64,000 nt of DNA. Origin: Rhododendron vialii (Eukaryota; Streptophyta; Magnoliopsida; Ericales; Ericaceae). How positions within the stretch are numbered: position 1 is the stretch's first letter; every line of letters starts with the position of its first letter. Below the pieces are notes generated by a model. That model had not been told where the DNA came from and did not search any database. It saw nothing but the letters and a program-made list of their open reading frames with translations. Where the stretch lies: assembly GCF_030253575.1 (NCBI RefSeq), contig NC_080559.1, forward strand, positions 12,021,501-12,085,500, read 5' to 3'. Made by a program: the position numbers and the translations under genes. Positions 25,044-36,675 of the stretch are shown in pieces.

Positions 25044-26228
25044 TTAGCAACAAAGGGGGCATATGATCAACCCATTCTCATTACACTCCGGGCAATCTTC
25101 CGACGACGCGGCTGCCACGTTGGAAACCACCTTATGGCTCCCATTGCAGTTAGAACACACCACAAACTGGAATCCGGCGCACCCGTCGCACGGGCCTTCG
25201 GACCAGTCTACCGGGACGCCCTCGAAGAGCGGCCGGAGCTTCCCTTGCTCATGCAAAGTCAATACCACTTCAGCCCCGCCAATGTACCTCCCTTTGATGA
25301 ACAGCCTTGGTGGGACTATTTTACCCCCCAGAGTCATCCATAGCTCTTCCCTGAAAATAGAGTGCATCGAAATGTCCCTTTCTGAATACAATACCCGAAA
25401 GCTGTCGAGTAAGAATTTGATGCTGTTGCAGTCTTCGAATGTCTTTCGGATCCCTCGGAGCCCTGTCGTGTAGAGTACTACTGAATCGGTTCCGCCCGGA
25501 GGACATCTTTCTTCGAAATCTAACAGGGGATCTCTATTTTCTTCCAATTCCAACAGAGGATCTCTGTTTTCTTGAATATCTAACAGAGGATCTCTGTTTT
25601 CTTCGATTTTACGGGCTTTAAACGGACGATTTTCTTCGTCTTCTTCCTTGATGTTTTCGGGATTAGTTTCCCGCATTCTGGCTCTTCTCTCAGCTTCTTG
25701 GGCCTTAACCTCCATCACTGCCTGCTCAAATGCCGCGAGGAGGTTCGGATCAAAAAGGCTGCATGAATTCAAGTCCGGCCTTCTGAAATTTTCGACATTA
25801 ATTTCCGATAAAGGGATGTTCTTGGAATCCCCATTCCGTAATTCCTCGAATTCCTTTATGGCTTCTAATTTTCTTGACATATCTATCGGAACAACAATTG
25901 GGTTTTTCGCCTCCGTTCCGGGCCTAATGTTCTCTTTGTCGTCGATTTCGTTGTCCATTTCCGTTTCTTCGGATTCAAGATCTCTCATCAGCTCCGAAAC
26001 ATCGATAATCTTGGGTTCTTGCACCGTACCAGTGCTCTGGTTGACAATGTTTGCATCCTCTTCTTTGTGAATCGTGTTGGTTTCGGCTTTCGAATTGGAT
26101 TTCGTGGGAAAGTAATTCTCCAAGAATCCATCTGATGCATAAACTTGAAGAACTCGGTCTGGTTTTAAGTACCCAATCGGCTTAATGGACTTCAATTTCT
26201 TCAGTAGCTTCCCCTTCATTGTCTTCAT
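25044..26228 (-). CDS. Glutaredoxin-like protein with C-terminal Cys-rich domain
   Basis: A single-exon gene of 394 aa starting MKTMKGKLLKKLKSIKPIGY, the basic N-terminus usual in this plant family (At5g39865-like, related to vertebrate GRXCR1). Residues 1-245 are acidic and low-complexity and include three tandem copies of an ENRDPLL unit (about 25490-25600). The glutaredoxin fold spans about residues 249-338: SVVLYTTGLRGIRKTFEDCN, the cis-Pro site GKIVPPRLFIKGRYIGGAE. A C-terminal cluster of CxxC pairs follows: CDGC (347-350), CSNC (358-361), CPEC (379-382), CPLCC (390-394). This looks like a DnaJ-type zinc-finger cluster. The usual CxxC/CxxS redox site at the start of the fold is absent (TTGLRG), so classical disulphide reductase activity is doubtful. 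Length and frame look intact. Confidence 0.92.
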   Translation of the reverse strand: MKTMKGKLLKKLKSIKPIGYLKPDRVLQVYASDGFLENYFPTKSNSKAETNTIHKEEDANIVNQSTGTVQEPKIIDVSELMRDLESEETEMDNEIDDKENIRPGTEAKNPIVVPIDMSRKLEAIKEFEELRNGDSKNIPLSEINVENFRRPDLNSCSLFDPNLLAAFEQAVMEVKAQEAERRARMRETNPENIKEEDEENRPFKARKIEENRDPLLDIQENRDPLLELEENRDPLLDFEERCPPGGTDSVVLYTTGLRGIRKTFEDCNSIKFLLDSFRVLYSERDISMHSIFREELWMTLGGKIVPPRLFIKGRYIGGAEVVLTLHEQGKLRPLFEGVPVDWSEGPCDGCAGFQFVVCSNCNGSHKVVSNVAAASSEDCPECNENGLIICPLCC

Positions 26229-26418
26229 TGTCTTTCTCTCGCTTTTGTTGAAAAAATCTGACGTGGGTATGCGAGGGACTAGGGAGGCTTAGAGAAGGAA
26301 ATCTTGATCCAAAAAAGGGGAAAAAAAAAAAAAACAGAAAACAAAATAGAGAAGGAAAGCTTTGGTTTTGAGTTGGGTTTAAAATTGGATAGGGAAAGAG
26401 GATAGGGAATTGTCCCTC

Positions 26419-26490
<72 letters not shown>

Positions 26491-27364
26491 TTGCTTAACG
26501 GCTAGAAGGTTTTTGTGTGAGTTTAAAATTTGAAGATGATTTGGTGGGAGGCGGTGCATTGAGAGGTGTGGAGCACAATGGGGGAGTTTAAATCTGCTGC
26601 TTTTGAGTCTACGGTAGGATTTATGTTTATTGATCGTGGGCCGTTCGTGGACTGGCATCAGGTCTTTCAAGAATAGACAATGTGAGGAAGGGTGTGTGGA
26701 CTGTGGGCAACGGTCATAATTCGGAATCATTAAAAACAAAAATTTGAAAAGACAAAATAGTGTAGTGAATGAAATTTACAGCTCCTCGTGGACCTCGGCA
26801 TCATGGCATGTCTGGGTCATAATATTGCAAAGATGAAAGATGGGCCTTGGATACATACGAAGGTTACGATACAAATCCTTATTTGGTGTGATACAAAAAA
26901 CTCTGAAAAATTTTAAGTCGGTCCCGCCTTTAGAGTATTATCTCTTGCAGACACTTTTTTTTATTTATAAAACTCTCTATGTTGAATTATTTTTTGCTTT
27001 AGCGAATTTTTTTTACATGGTTTTGGACATAATATTTTTTTTTTTCACTCCTCTTGTTAAAATGAATTAATAATCTAAAAAATTGTCTCAAAACTAACAA
27101 AAGAAAAAAAAAATTAAACAAGAACAAAAAATAATGATAATTTGTGATTTAGGTATGTTGGTAAAAATTTCAATTAGTATCTTCATCTATATATTATACA
27201 ATTATACATTAACTGTATGTGTTTACATGTGTACAAGAGAGGAAAGAAAATAAAAAACTGATATAAGTAGAGTAATATGGTTTTTGTACATTTATGATCA
27301 ACAGATGTATGTATCTAATGGTACAGTACATAAAAAATTACATGGGATCATGTGATAGTTTTTA
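26229..27364. other. Upstream region of the glutaredoxin-like gene and left flank of the MULE
   Basis: 26229-26750 should hold the leader and promoter of the minus-strand gene. From 27136 to 27364 the sequence is the left piece of the first unit of the 1.07-kb tandem array, cut by the MULE. No coding sequence seen. Confidence 0.6.
26424..26486. repeat. (GA)n tract in the leader/promoter of the glutaredoxin-like gene
   Basis: About 31 GA units lie some 200 bp upstream of the minus-strand start codon, reading (TC)n in the sense direction. GA/TC tracts near plant start sites can bind BBR/BPC GAGA factors; here only the tract itself is seen. Confidence 0.85.
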
Positions 27365-27555
27365 GGGAAATTTTCACTTTGACCCCTCATGGTTTGCGAC
27401 GGGTGCGGATACACCCCTCCTCCTTTGAATATCAGCACATAACACCTCTTGGTTTTTGGACTAATGTGCACAGTAACTCTGTTAACAGAAACAATTAAAA
27501 TACCATTTTGCCCTTTCTTATATACTTATACCCCTTTCCCTCCAAATCCCATTTC

Positions 27556-27561
<6 letters not shown>

Positions 27562-27600
<39 letters not shown>
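27562..27600. repeat. (GA)n microsatellite within the MULE
   Basis: About 19 GA units between the left inverted repeat and the transposase leader. Confidence 0.9.
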
Positions 27601-27602
<2 letters not shown>

Positions 27603-28066
27603 AAGAAAGAGACCAACACCCTAGGGTTTCTTTATGGAGTGGCGATTCAATTCACAACGATCGATCGAGGTTGAATGCTTGGTCGCGACAGTGAAGACGT
27701 TGAAGGATCTTCTGCGTGTTCGTCAAAGTAGCCTTTATTTAGCGTATGCAGAGAAGGTATCATTTCAAACCCTTGAACCATAACTGGGTCAAACCAAATT
27801 ATTTCAACTATGACTATTTTTCTGTCGATTTGCTTGATTTTGAACTGTATGTATATTTATATAGCCTTCGAAATGGTAGTTGGGATGTGGTCCCCCCATG
27901 TTTGCTCTATTTTTTAAAATGTGTGCGTAAGAATCGATTTTTTTACTAGTTGTGCACTTTTCCCTTTTATTTAAAGCTAGTGGGTGTTGGTTGTGTGGGT
28001 CGGTGGGGTTTTGGTCAATGAATTAAATAGTGCATTTTTTGTTGCTTTGCTATGCTTTTGACAGAA

Positions 28067-31000
28067 ATGGGGTACCAGTACTTCAACTTTAAAGTACACC
28101 ATAGGGGACAATTTGTTTGGAATCCACAAGTGGCCTATGTGGGTGGTAAGGTAGATTATGTAGGTGAATTTGACCCTACTAGGTTGTCATTATTTGAAAT
28201 TAGGGATGTGTACTACAAGATGTTAGGTGGTACAGGTGCAACTGACCATTACAGGTGGCCTGGGTATACACTTGATATGGGTTTAGCAATGATAAATGGT
28301 GATGGTGATGTGCTAAAGATGTTAGAGATGTACAAGGGTTTGACTATCATTGTAATATATGTGGATAAGTTAATGGACCCCCTCCTAGTTATGTCATCCA
28401 ATGGTGAGATTTTATCCAGTTCTCCAGTAATGCCAAGTCAACTTGTCATTGACCTGTCTGATAATGATGAGGGCACAGGGGTTAAGGACTTTGGGGCTGA
28501 AACTGTAACTGAAACGGAGGTTGAGGACATTGGGGATGAAAATGTAACTGGGGTTGAGGAAGAGGCTAGAATGGAGTGTGATCTTAGTGATGCAGATTCT
28601 GAGGACTTAGATTATGTTGCTAGTGAGGAAGATAATGATGAAGTTAGTGATGATGCTATTTGGATGTATGAGGATTTAGAAGGTCCAGATGATGACATTT
28701 TTAAAGTTAATTCCCATAGGAGGGTAGCTGAACAACCTCAACCACAACCAACCAATGCAGATGTTAATACTGATGAGAAATGGTACTCTAACCTAGAGGA
28801 TGAAGAAAATCTTAGTCTAAAGGGATCATCAGATGAAGATGGGGATGGACACCCAGAATTCAAAGAGAAGATCCACATGGCCAATCCTATATTGGTAGAA
28901 GGAATGAAGTTTACTGGAGTAAGACAATTTAGGGAGTTTCTTAAAGAGTGGAATGTGGTCAATGGGTATGACATAGAGTACAAGAAAAATGAAGCTACTA
29001 GGATAATAGCTGTTTGTAGGTATGGCTGCACTTGGAGGATTCATGCTTCTCCTATAATGAGGACCACAACTTTCCAAATAAAGTCAATAACAGGGGAACA
29101 TGAGTGTGGAAGGCAGTATGATAATAAGTAGGCCAATTCCAGCTACATAGGGAAGAAGTTGTTGGATGAAATCAAGGACAACCCTACCATTAACATAACT
29201 AGTTTGAAGAACAAGATAAGGAGGAAGATTATGGTGGATGCTAGTAGGTATCAAGTTTACAGGGCAAAGAGGAAGGCAACAGAACTGATTGCTGGTGATA
29301 TCAAAGAACAATAGCTAAGAATTTGGGATTATGCTGAGACAGTTAGAAAACACAACCCAGGGAGCCATATCATTATCAAAACTGATCCAGATACAGTTGA
29401 ACCTACCTTACAGAGGATTCTTGGCAGGGTATAGACCTATCATAAGACTTGATGGATGTCACTTGAAAGGTATCTATGGAGGGCAGTTGTTGACTGCTGT
29501 TGGGTGAGATGTGAATGATAACATGTTCCCAATTGCTGTGGCATTGGTGGAGCTTGAATCTAAGGATTCTTGGACGTGGTTTCTACAGGTTTTGCAAGAG
29601 GACATTGGGAGTTATGAAGAGATGAGTTGGACATTTATTTCAGAAAGACAGAAGGGATTGATTGAGACATTTAATGAGCTGTTGCCAGGGTGTGATCACA
29701 TGTATTGTCTTAGGCATATGTATAGCAACTTTAAGGTGAAATTTCCTGGTGCTTTTTTGAAGGATTTATTCTGGAAAGCAGCCTCCACATGCAGTGTAAG
29801 TGGGTTCAATTATTGGATGAAAAAAATTGAAGAAGCTGACCCTAAGTTGAATGAAATGAGGCATACAACTGTAGAGTGGTTAAGGGCTGTTACCCCTTCA
29901 CTGTGGGCAAGGTCTCACTTCAGTACAAAAAGCAAATGTGATGTGGTAGTTAACAACATATTTGAGTCTTTCAATTCTTACATCTTGGAGGCCAGGGAAC
30001 TGCCAATTATCTCAATGTTTAAATGGATTAGGAAGGGAGTGATGCAAAGAATTCAGGTTAAAAAGGCTGGAATGCAGAAATATACTGGTCATTTATGTCC
30101 TAATATACAAGAAAAGATAGATAAGTTAAAGGTAGAGAGCAGGATCTGTGTTGCAGCTTGGTGTGGTGAGTTAGAGTTTGAGGTTGATTACTATGATAGG
30201 ACTTATACATTGGATTTGAGAACCAAAATTTGCAGTTGCTGTAGATGGCAACTAACAGGTATACCATGCTACCATGCTATTGCAGCCATTCAGAAGAACA
30301 AAGAACATGTGGAGACTTATGTCCATCCTTATTTCATCAAGTCAGGGTACCTCGCTGCATATTCCTACATGATCCACCCAGTTCCAGATATGCTTGACTT
30401 TGTAGAAATAGGTTTCCAACCTCTAAACCCACCAAATTCTAAGAGGGAAAGTGGTAGACCTAAGAAACTGAGAAGGAGGACTACAGATGAATCTAGAGAT
30501 CCAAACAAAGTTACAATAAGAGGGTTGAATGTTACATGTGCCAAATGTATGCAAGTTGGGCACAACAAAAGATCATGCAAGAACATGATCCATCCTAAGT
30601 TCAAGTTAGTCAAGGTAAATTTATGTCACTTAGTCATCTCCATATATTGCACTCATGTTTTCATTTTATTTAATGACATGTGTATTTGTTTATGCCAGAA
30701 TGGTCAGACATCCAATGCAACATCTCAACCAATGGGAACACATACTGATGTACCTCCCACAATAGTAATATTCAGAATCATTTCATGTACTAGACAATTT
30801 CATATTGTATTTGACTTGCTACTCTTGCATGACTTTTTAGGGCACAAGAACTAGAGCTGGAAGGGGAGCAAATGGAAGGGGAATGACAACTTCAATTGCA
30901 AGGGGAGCAACTGGAAGGGGTGTCACAACTGTTGGAACTGGAAGGGGAAGGGCAAGGGGGGCTGGATCTTCACAACCTCCAATTGGTTCATCATCACAAC

Positions 31001-31239
31001 CAGTTGGAAGAAGTACCGGAAGAGGTGTGACTGGAAGGGGAAGGGGGGTTGGATCTACACAACCTCCAACTAGTTCATCATCACAACCAATTGGAAGAGG
31101 TACTGGAAGAGCTGTGACTAGAATAGGTGCTGGAAGAGGTGGTAAAGCTTCATCATCAGGACCAGTTGGAGGACCTTCTTTGGCAATAGTGCTTCAGAAC
31201 ATAAGAGCAAAAAAGCAAGCTAGAGTCACTGGGATGTAG
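28067..31239 (+). pseudogene. MULE transposase (mudrA-like), broken
   Basis: A probable 5' leader intron ends TTTTGACAG, just before the start MGYQYFNFKVHHRGQFVWNP. The order is: N-terminal PB1-like domain (28067-28390), acidic linker, MuDR DNA-binding-type domain (about 28860-29130, KFTGVRQFREFLKEWNVVNG), MULE catalytic domain (GYRPIIRLDGCHLKGIYGGQ at about 29430-29490, then MFPIAVALVELESKDSWTWF), SWIM/PMZ finger (CSC...CYH, about 30230-30280), zinc knuckle CAKCMQVGHNKRSC (about 30537-30580), and a Gly/Arg-rich tail from a last exon after CTTTTTAG (30841-31239). Breaks: TAG at 29129, TAG at 29312, a frame shift near 29428, and TGA at about 29505. The second catalytic Asp of the usual FISDRQKG is Glu here (FISERQKG). 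It is not expected to give a working enzyme. Confidence 0.9.
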
Positions 31240-31299
31240 TGGCTTAGGGCTTTACTATGTGTCTGTGTTTTTTTTGGTTTCTGCTACTTATGGTAACTA

Positions 31300-31560
31300 T
31301 TAAGTAATGTTGGTTGCTGCTATGCAATCTTTTTGACGTTGGTGGTGTAGTTGCCAATGGTTAATTATGTTGAAACTGAATTATGTGGCTGCTATGCAGT
31401 CTTTTTGACATTAGGAATGTTTGTGTGCTTGCTAGGTAGGCTGGTACTTCATTAGGAACTGTTTGTGTGGCTACTATGCAGTCTTTTTGGCATTAGAAAC
31501 TATGAACTAATGTTGGCTGTTGCTATGCAGTCTTTTTGGCAATGGAATTCCAGTTATTAT
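31300..31560 (+). repeat. Four degenerate repeats GGCTGCTATGCAGTCTTTTTG
   Basis: Downstream of the transposase stop, a motif near GCTATGCAGTCTTTTTGGCA recurs at about 31318, 31391, 31475 and 31530, with spacing from about 55 to 84 bp. Function unknown; it sits between the two convergent MULE genes. Confidence 0.6.
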
Positions 31561-32123
31561 TGGCAATGGAATGTCTATTTGCAATGGAACTGCTAAGCAT
31601 ATGATTTTATAAGTTAGAACTGTATGTTTGAACTATATTCTATCCAGATTTTTTCATGTTTGAACTGTGAGGTGCAATGTGAGTTTGTATGCTAGAACTG
31701 TAATGCAAAACATTGGAATCACAAGCTGCACTATTACGATTCAATCACATAAGTTCAACACAAAGACTCATTTAGAACATTGGCTTTCAATTTTGCATTA
31801 CACCAAAACACTCCCACTCCAACCACTTCCCTAGCTACTGGAAGAGGAACCCAACAAAAAAAACCCAAAAAAAAAAAAAAAACCCTAATCCCCTTCCAAA
31901 CCGTACTTACTGTCCAGCTTCATTTCATTATCAACAAAATTGTGCAAAGCACACACAATACAGAGGTCCACCAGATCCACTTCATCATCGTCTTAAATGC
32001 TTCCACATTTGCTTCCACCATCACCAGTCTAGCCATCAAATGTGGGTCTTCATGAATCACCCAAGGGCTCTCTTCCACTCATGGCCTCTGTTCCACCATT
32101 GGGCTCTCTTCAACCTTCTCGTC

Positions 32124-32336
32124 TCAACCATTAATGATTCGAACAGGTTTGCACCAAGCCCAGGTATCACAATCCCTTGGTTCAGAATCACAGACGTAAT
32201 AGAGCTTCCCCTTCGATGGCTTCTCGGACTCCACCACCCGAATTGCAGCTCTCTTCCCACATCGACACTTCTTTGGTACGTACCTCACGTCTAGAGCATC
32301 GCAACCCTTAGAGCTTGTTGTGGATGAGGAAGCCAT
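32124..32336 (-). CDS. GRF-type zinc-finger protein carried by the MULE
   Basis: A 70-aa open frame running from the right end of the element inward, starting MASSSTTSSKGCDALDVRYV. The core CRCGKRAAIRVVES, then KGKLYYVC and CDTWAWC, fits the GRF zinc finger (C-x-C, then G-x-x-Y-Y-x-C, then C with aromatic residues). GRF fingers bind single-stranded nucleic acid in proteins such as NEIL3, TOP3A and APE2. It faces the transposase tail-to-tail, as mudrB faces mudrA in maize MuDR, although mudrB is not a GRF protein as far as I know. A further exon towards 31.8 kb cannot be excluded. No stop or frame break is seen in the finger. Confidence 0.65.
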   Translation of the reverse strand: MASSSTTSSKGCDALDVRYVPKKCRCGKRAAIRVVESEKPSKGKLYYVCDSEPRDCDTWAWCKPVRIING

Positions 32337-35300
32337 GGCTGGGTTGCAGAAGATGAACGAAGAAGGAGAAAGGAAAAAGAGAGACGTATGGGAGAAGTAC
32401 CAAAAGGATTGATAGGATTTTGTTCTTATATTTGTTATTTGTTACTAATTAAGGGCATTTTGGTCATCCATAGTAGGAAAAACTTGATCCAATTGTCGAA
32501 GAAGAGCGTGTACACCACGATCTGTTACTGTGGATGGAAATGCTCACTGTGCACATTAGTCCATAAACCAAGAGGTGTTATGTGCTGATATTCAAAGGAG
32601 GAGGGGTGTATCTGCACCCGTCGCAAACCATGAGGGGTCAAAGTGAAAATTTCACTAGTTTTTAATAGACAATGGGTCAATTCGCACCAAGCTCAAACTA
32701 TAGGGGTCAAGTGTATTTTGTCTGGTGGGCTCCGTTAATGAGACCCAACAGAAGTTATCTTTTGTACTTAGTTGGCACGAAATTGAAATTGCAAGATTAA
32801 AATTGAGTCAATTGAAAGAATATGAATCAAAGTGACATAAAGATTAACAACAAAGACCATTTGAATAACTTGCCCTTCAATTGACCGCTACCACTGCTCC
32901 TCTAGAGCTAGAGATAGAATAGGCATTATGATTTTATTTGTCGCTTAAAAATCATCCACCCCTCTATCTCAATTTATTTGTTCCTTTTGGGAGAATCCAA
33001 TTTGTTGGAGCATCCACGGTGTTTGCCATTCTCATTTTTGGCCAATGAATAGTGTCATTTCGTCAAAAAATGGCAAGGGTACCATACCCATGTGTGTCAT
33101 TTTGTCATTCTCATTTTTGTCTCTCTCTCAATTAAAAAATGACCACTTATCCATATATTTTTCTCAAATTTGACAAATAAAATGACATTTACCATATTTG
33201 AGAAACATTTGAGTTTGTGGGTGTGGAGTGGTAGTTGCCATTTCTCTTACTATTTTTTGAGAAATGGCAACAAAAATTATCAAAAAATAACAATTGCGTT
33301 GATAGCTATCAGCAAGTCTCTGCTTTTTCCCATTTCCTCAAAAAGTCTATGCTTTTACACACATAAGCAAATTGACGAAAAAAAGCGTGGTACTCCATCC
33401 GTCTCAAATTTTTGGTCCTCTACGGTTTCACGTGCAATTTTCAATTACATATTTAAAGAATATACATTAAAAGACATATATTACACACACAAGCACAAGC
33501 AAATCGATAATTTGTGATTTAGGAATGTTGGTAAAAATTTCAATTAGTCTCTTCATCTATATAATATACAATTATACATTAATTGTATGTGTTTACATGT
33601 GTACAAAAGAGGAAATAAAATAAAAAATTGATATAAGAAGCGTAATATGGTATTTGTACATTTATGATCAACAGATGTATGTATGTAAAACAGTACAGTA
33701 CATAAAAAATTACATGGGATCATGTGATTGTTTTTAATAGACAATGGGTCAATTCGCACCAAACTCAAACTATAGGAGTCAAGTGTATTTTGTCTAGTGA
33801 GCTCCGTTAATGAGACCAACAGAAGTTATCTTTTGTACTTAGTTGGCACGAAATCGAAACTGCAAGTTTAAAATTGAGTCAATTGAAAGAGTAGGAATCA
33901 AAGTGACTTAAAGATCAAACAACAAAGACCATTTGAATAATTTGCCCTTCAATTGACCACTACCACCGCCCCTCTAGAGCTAGAGATAGAATAGGCATTA
34001 TGATTTTATTTGTCGCTTAAAAATCATCCACCCCTCCATCTCAATTTATTTGTTCCTTTTGGGAGAATCCCATTTGTTGGAGCAGCCACGGTGTTTGCCA
34101 TTCTCATTTTTGGCAAATGAATAGTGTCATTTTGTCAAAAATGGCAAGGACCATACCCATGCATGTCATTTTGTCATTCTCATTTTTGTCCCTCTCTCAA
34201 TTAGAAAATGATCACTTATCCTTATATTTTTCTCAAATTTGACAAATAAAATAGCATTTGCCATATTTGAGAAACATTTGAGTTTGTGGGTGTGGAGTGG
34301 TAGTTGCCATTTCTCTTATTATTTTTTGAGAAATGGCAACAAAAAATATCAAAAATAACAATTGCGTTGATAGCTATCAGCAAGTCTCTCCTTTTTCCCT
34401 TTTTCTCAAAAAGTCTCTGTTTTTACACACATAAACAAATCGACAAACAAAGGCGTGGTACTCCATCCGTCTCAAATTTTTGGTCTTCTACGGTTTTACG
34501 TGCAATTTTCAATTACATATTTAAAGAATATACATTAAAAGAAATATATTACACACACAAGCACAAGCAAATCGATAATTTGTGATTTAGGTATGTTGGT
34601 AAAAATTTCAATTAGTATCTTCATCTATATATTATACAATTATACATTAATTGTATGTGTTTACATGTGTACAAGAGAGGAAAGAAAATAAAAAATTGAT
34701 ATAAGAAGAGTAATATGGTTTTTGTACATTTATGATCAACAGATGTATGTATGTAACGGTACAGTACATAAAAAATTACATGGGATCATGTTATAGTTTT
34801 TAATAGACAATGGGTCAATTCGCACCAAGCTCAAACTATATGGATCAAGTGTATTTTGTCTGGTGGGCTTTGTTAATGAGACCCAACGGAAGTTATCTTT
34901 TGTACTTAGTTGGCATGAAATCGAAACTGCAAGATTAAAATTGAGGCAATTCAAAGAGTAAGAATCAAAGTGACATAAATATCAAACAAAAAAAGACCAT
35001 TGAATAATTTGCCCTTCAATTGACCACTACCACCGCCCCTCTAGAGCTAGAGATAGAATAGGCATTATGATTTTATTTGTCGCTTAAAAATCATCCACTC
35101 CTCCATCTCAATTTATTTGTTCCTTTTGGGAGAATCCCATTTGTTGGAGCATCCACGGTGTTTGCCATTCTCATTTTTGGCCAATGAATAGTGTCATTTC
35201 GTCAAAAAATGGAAAGGGTACCACACCCATGTGTGTCATTTTGTCATTCTCATTTTTGTCCCTCTCTCAATTAAAAAATGACCACTTTTCCATATATTTT

Positions 35301-36532
35301 TCTCAAATTTGACAAATAAAATGGCATTTGCCATATTTGAGAAACTTTTGAGTTTGTGGGTGTGGAGCTGTAGTTGCCATTTCTCTTACAATTTTTTGAG
35401 AAATGGCAACAAAAATTATCAAAATAACAATTGCGTTGATAGCTATCGGCAAGTCTGCTTTTTCTCGTTTCCTCAAAAAGTCTCTGCTTTTACACACACA
35501 AGCAAATCGACGAACAAAAGCGTGGTACTCAATATACATTAAAAGATATATATTACACACATAAGCACAAGCAAATCGATAATTTGTGATTTAGGTATGT
35601 TGGTAAAAATTTCAATTAGTATCTTCATCTATATATTATACGATTATACATTAATTGTATGTGTTTACATGTGTACAAGAGAGGAAAGAAAATAAAAAAT
35701 TGATAGAAGAAGAGTAATATGGTTTTTGTACATTTATGATCAACAGATGTATGTATGTAACGGTACAGTACATAAAAAATTACATGGGATCATGTGATAG
35801 TTTTTAATAGACAATGGGTCAATTCGCACCAAGCTCAAACTATATGGGTCAAGTGTATTTTGTCTGGTGGGCTCTGTTAATGAGACCCAACGGAAGTTAT
35901 CTTTTGTACTTAGTTGGCACGAAATCGAAATTGCAAGATTAAAATTGAGTCAATTGAAAGAGTAAGAATCAAAGTGACATAAAGATCAAACAACTAAGAC
36001 CATTTGAATAATTTGCCCTTCAATTGACCACTACCACCGCCCCTCTAGAGCTATAGATAGAATAGGCATTATGATTTTATTTGTCGCTTAAAAATCATCC
36101 ACCCCTCCATCTCAATTTATTTGTTCCTTTTGGGAGAATCCCATTTGTTGGAGCATCCACGGTGTTTGCCATTCTCATTTTTGGCCAATGAATAGTGTCA
36201 TGTCGTCAAAAAATGGCAAGGGTACCACACCCATGTGTGTCATTTTGTCATTCTCATTTTTGTCCCTCTCTCAATTAAAAAATGACCACTTTTCCATATT
36301 TTTTTCCCAAATTTGACAAATAAAATGATATTTACCATATTTGAGTAACTTTTGAGTTTGTGGGTGTGGAGTGGTAGTTGCCATTTCTCTTACTATTTTT
36401 TGAGAAATGGCAACAAAAATTATCAAAAATAACAATTGCGTTGATAGCTATTAGCAAGTCTGCTTTTTCCCGTTTCCTCAAAAAGTCTCTGCTTTTACAT
36501 ACACAAGCAAATCGACGAACAAAAGCATGGTA

Positions 36533-36675
36533 CTCCCTCCGTCTCAAATTTTTGGTCTTCTACGGTTTTACGTGCAATTTTCAATTACATATTTAAACAA
36601 TATACATTAAAAGATATATGCCATTAAAAATTGCACATAAAACCGTAGAGGATCAAGAATTTGGGACGGAAGGAG
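36533..36675. mobile_element. Stowaway MITE at the end of the tandem array
   Basis: A 143-bp element with CTCCCTCCGTCTCAAATTTT at the left, the inverse ending GGGACGGAAGGAG at the right, and TA on both sides (36531-36532, 36676-36677). Only this last copy is whole; earlier array units keep just its left half (ACTCCATCCGTCTCAAATTT). Confidence 0.88.

Larger units (their letters stand above)
27365..32655. mobile_element. Mutator-like element (MULE), 5291 bp, complete ends
   Basis: Both ends carry a 110-bp terminal inverted repeat (27365-27474 and 32546-32655), with 3 mismatches by eye. They start GGGAAATTTTCACTTTGACC / GTGAAATTTTCACTTTGACC. A perfect 9-bp direct repeat, TAGTTTTTA, flanks it (27356-27364, 32656-32664), the Mutator signature. 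Inside are a plus-strand transposase with breaks and a minus-strand GRF-type zinc-finger gene near the right end, transcribed towards each other. The flanks join to rebuild one unit of a tandem array. Confidence 0.95.

Noticed and set aside
31780-32055. Plus-strand open frame near the right end of the MULE
   Set aside because: Low-complexity Lys/Thr stretch opposite the likely 3' region of the GRF gene; no domain.
33170-36596. Similar open frames of 70-115 aa in each unit of the 1.07-kb array
   Set aside because: Frames differ between units, shift with small indels and show no conserved protein pattern; they follow the repeat DNA.
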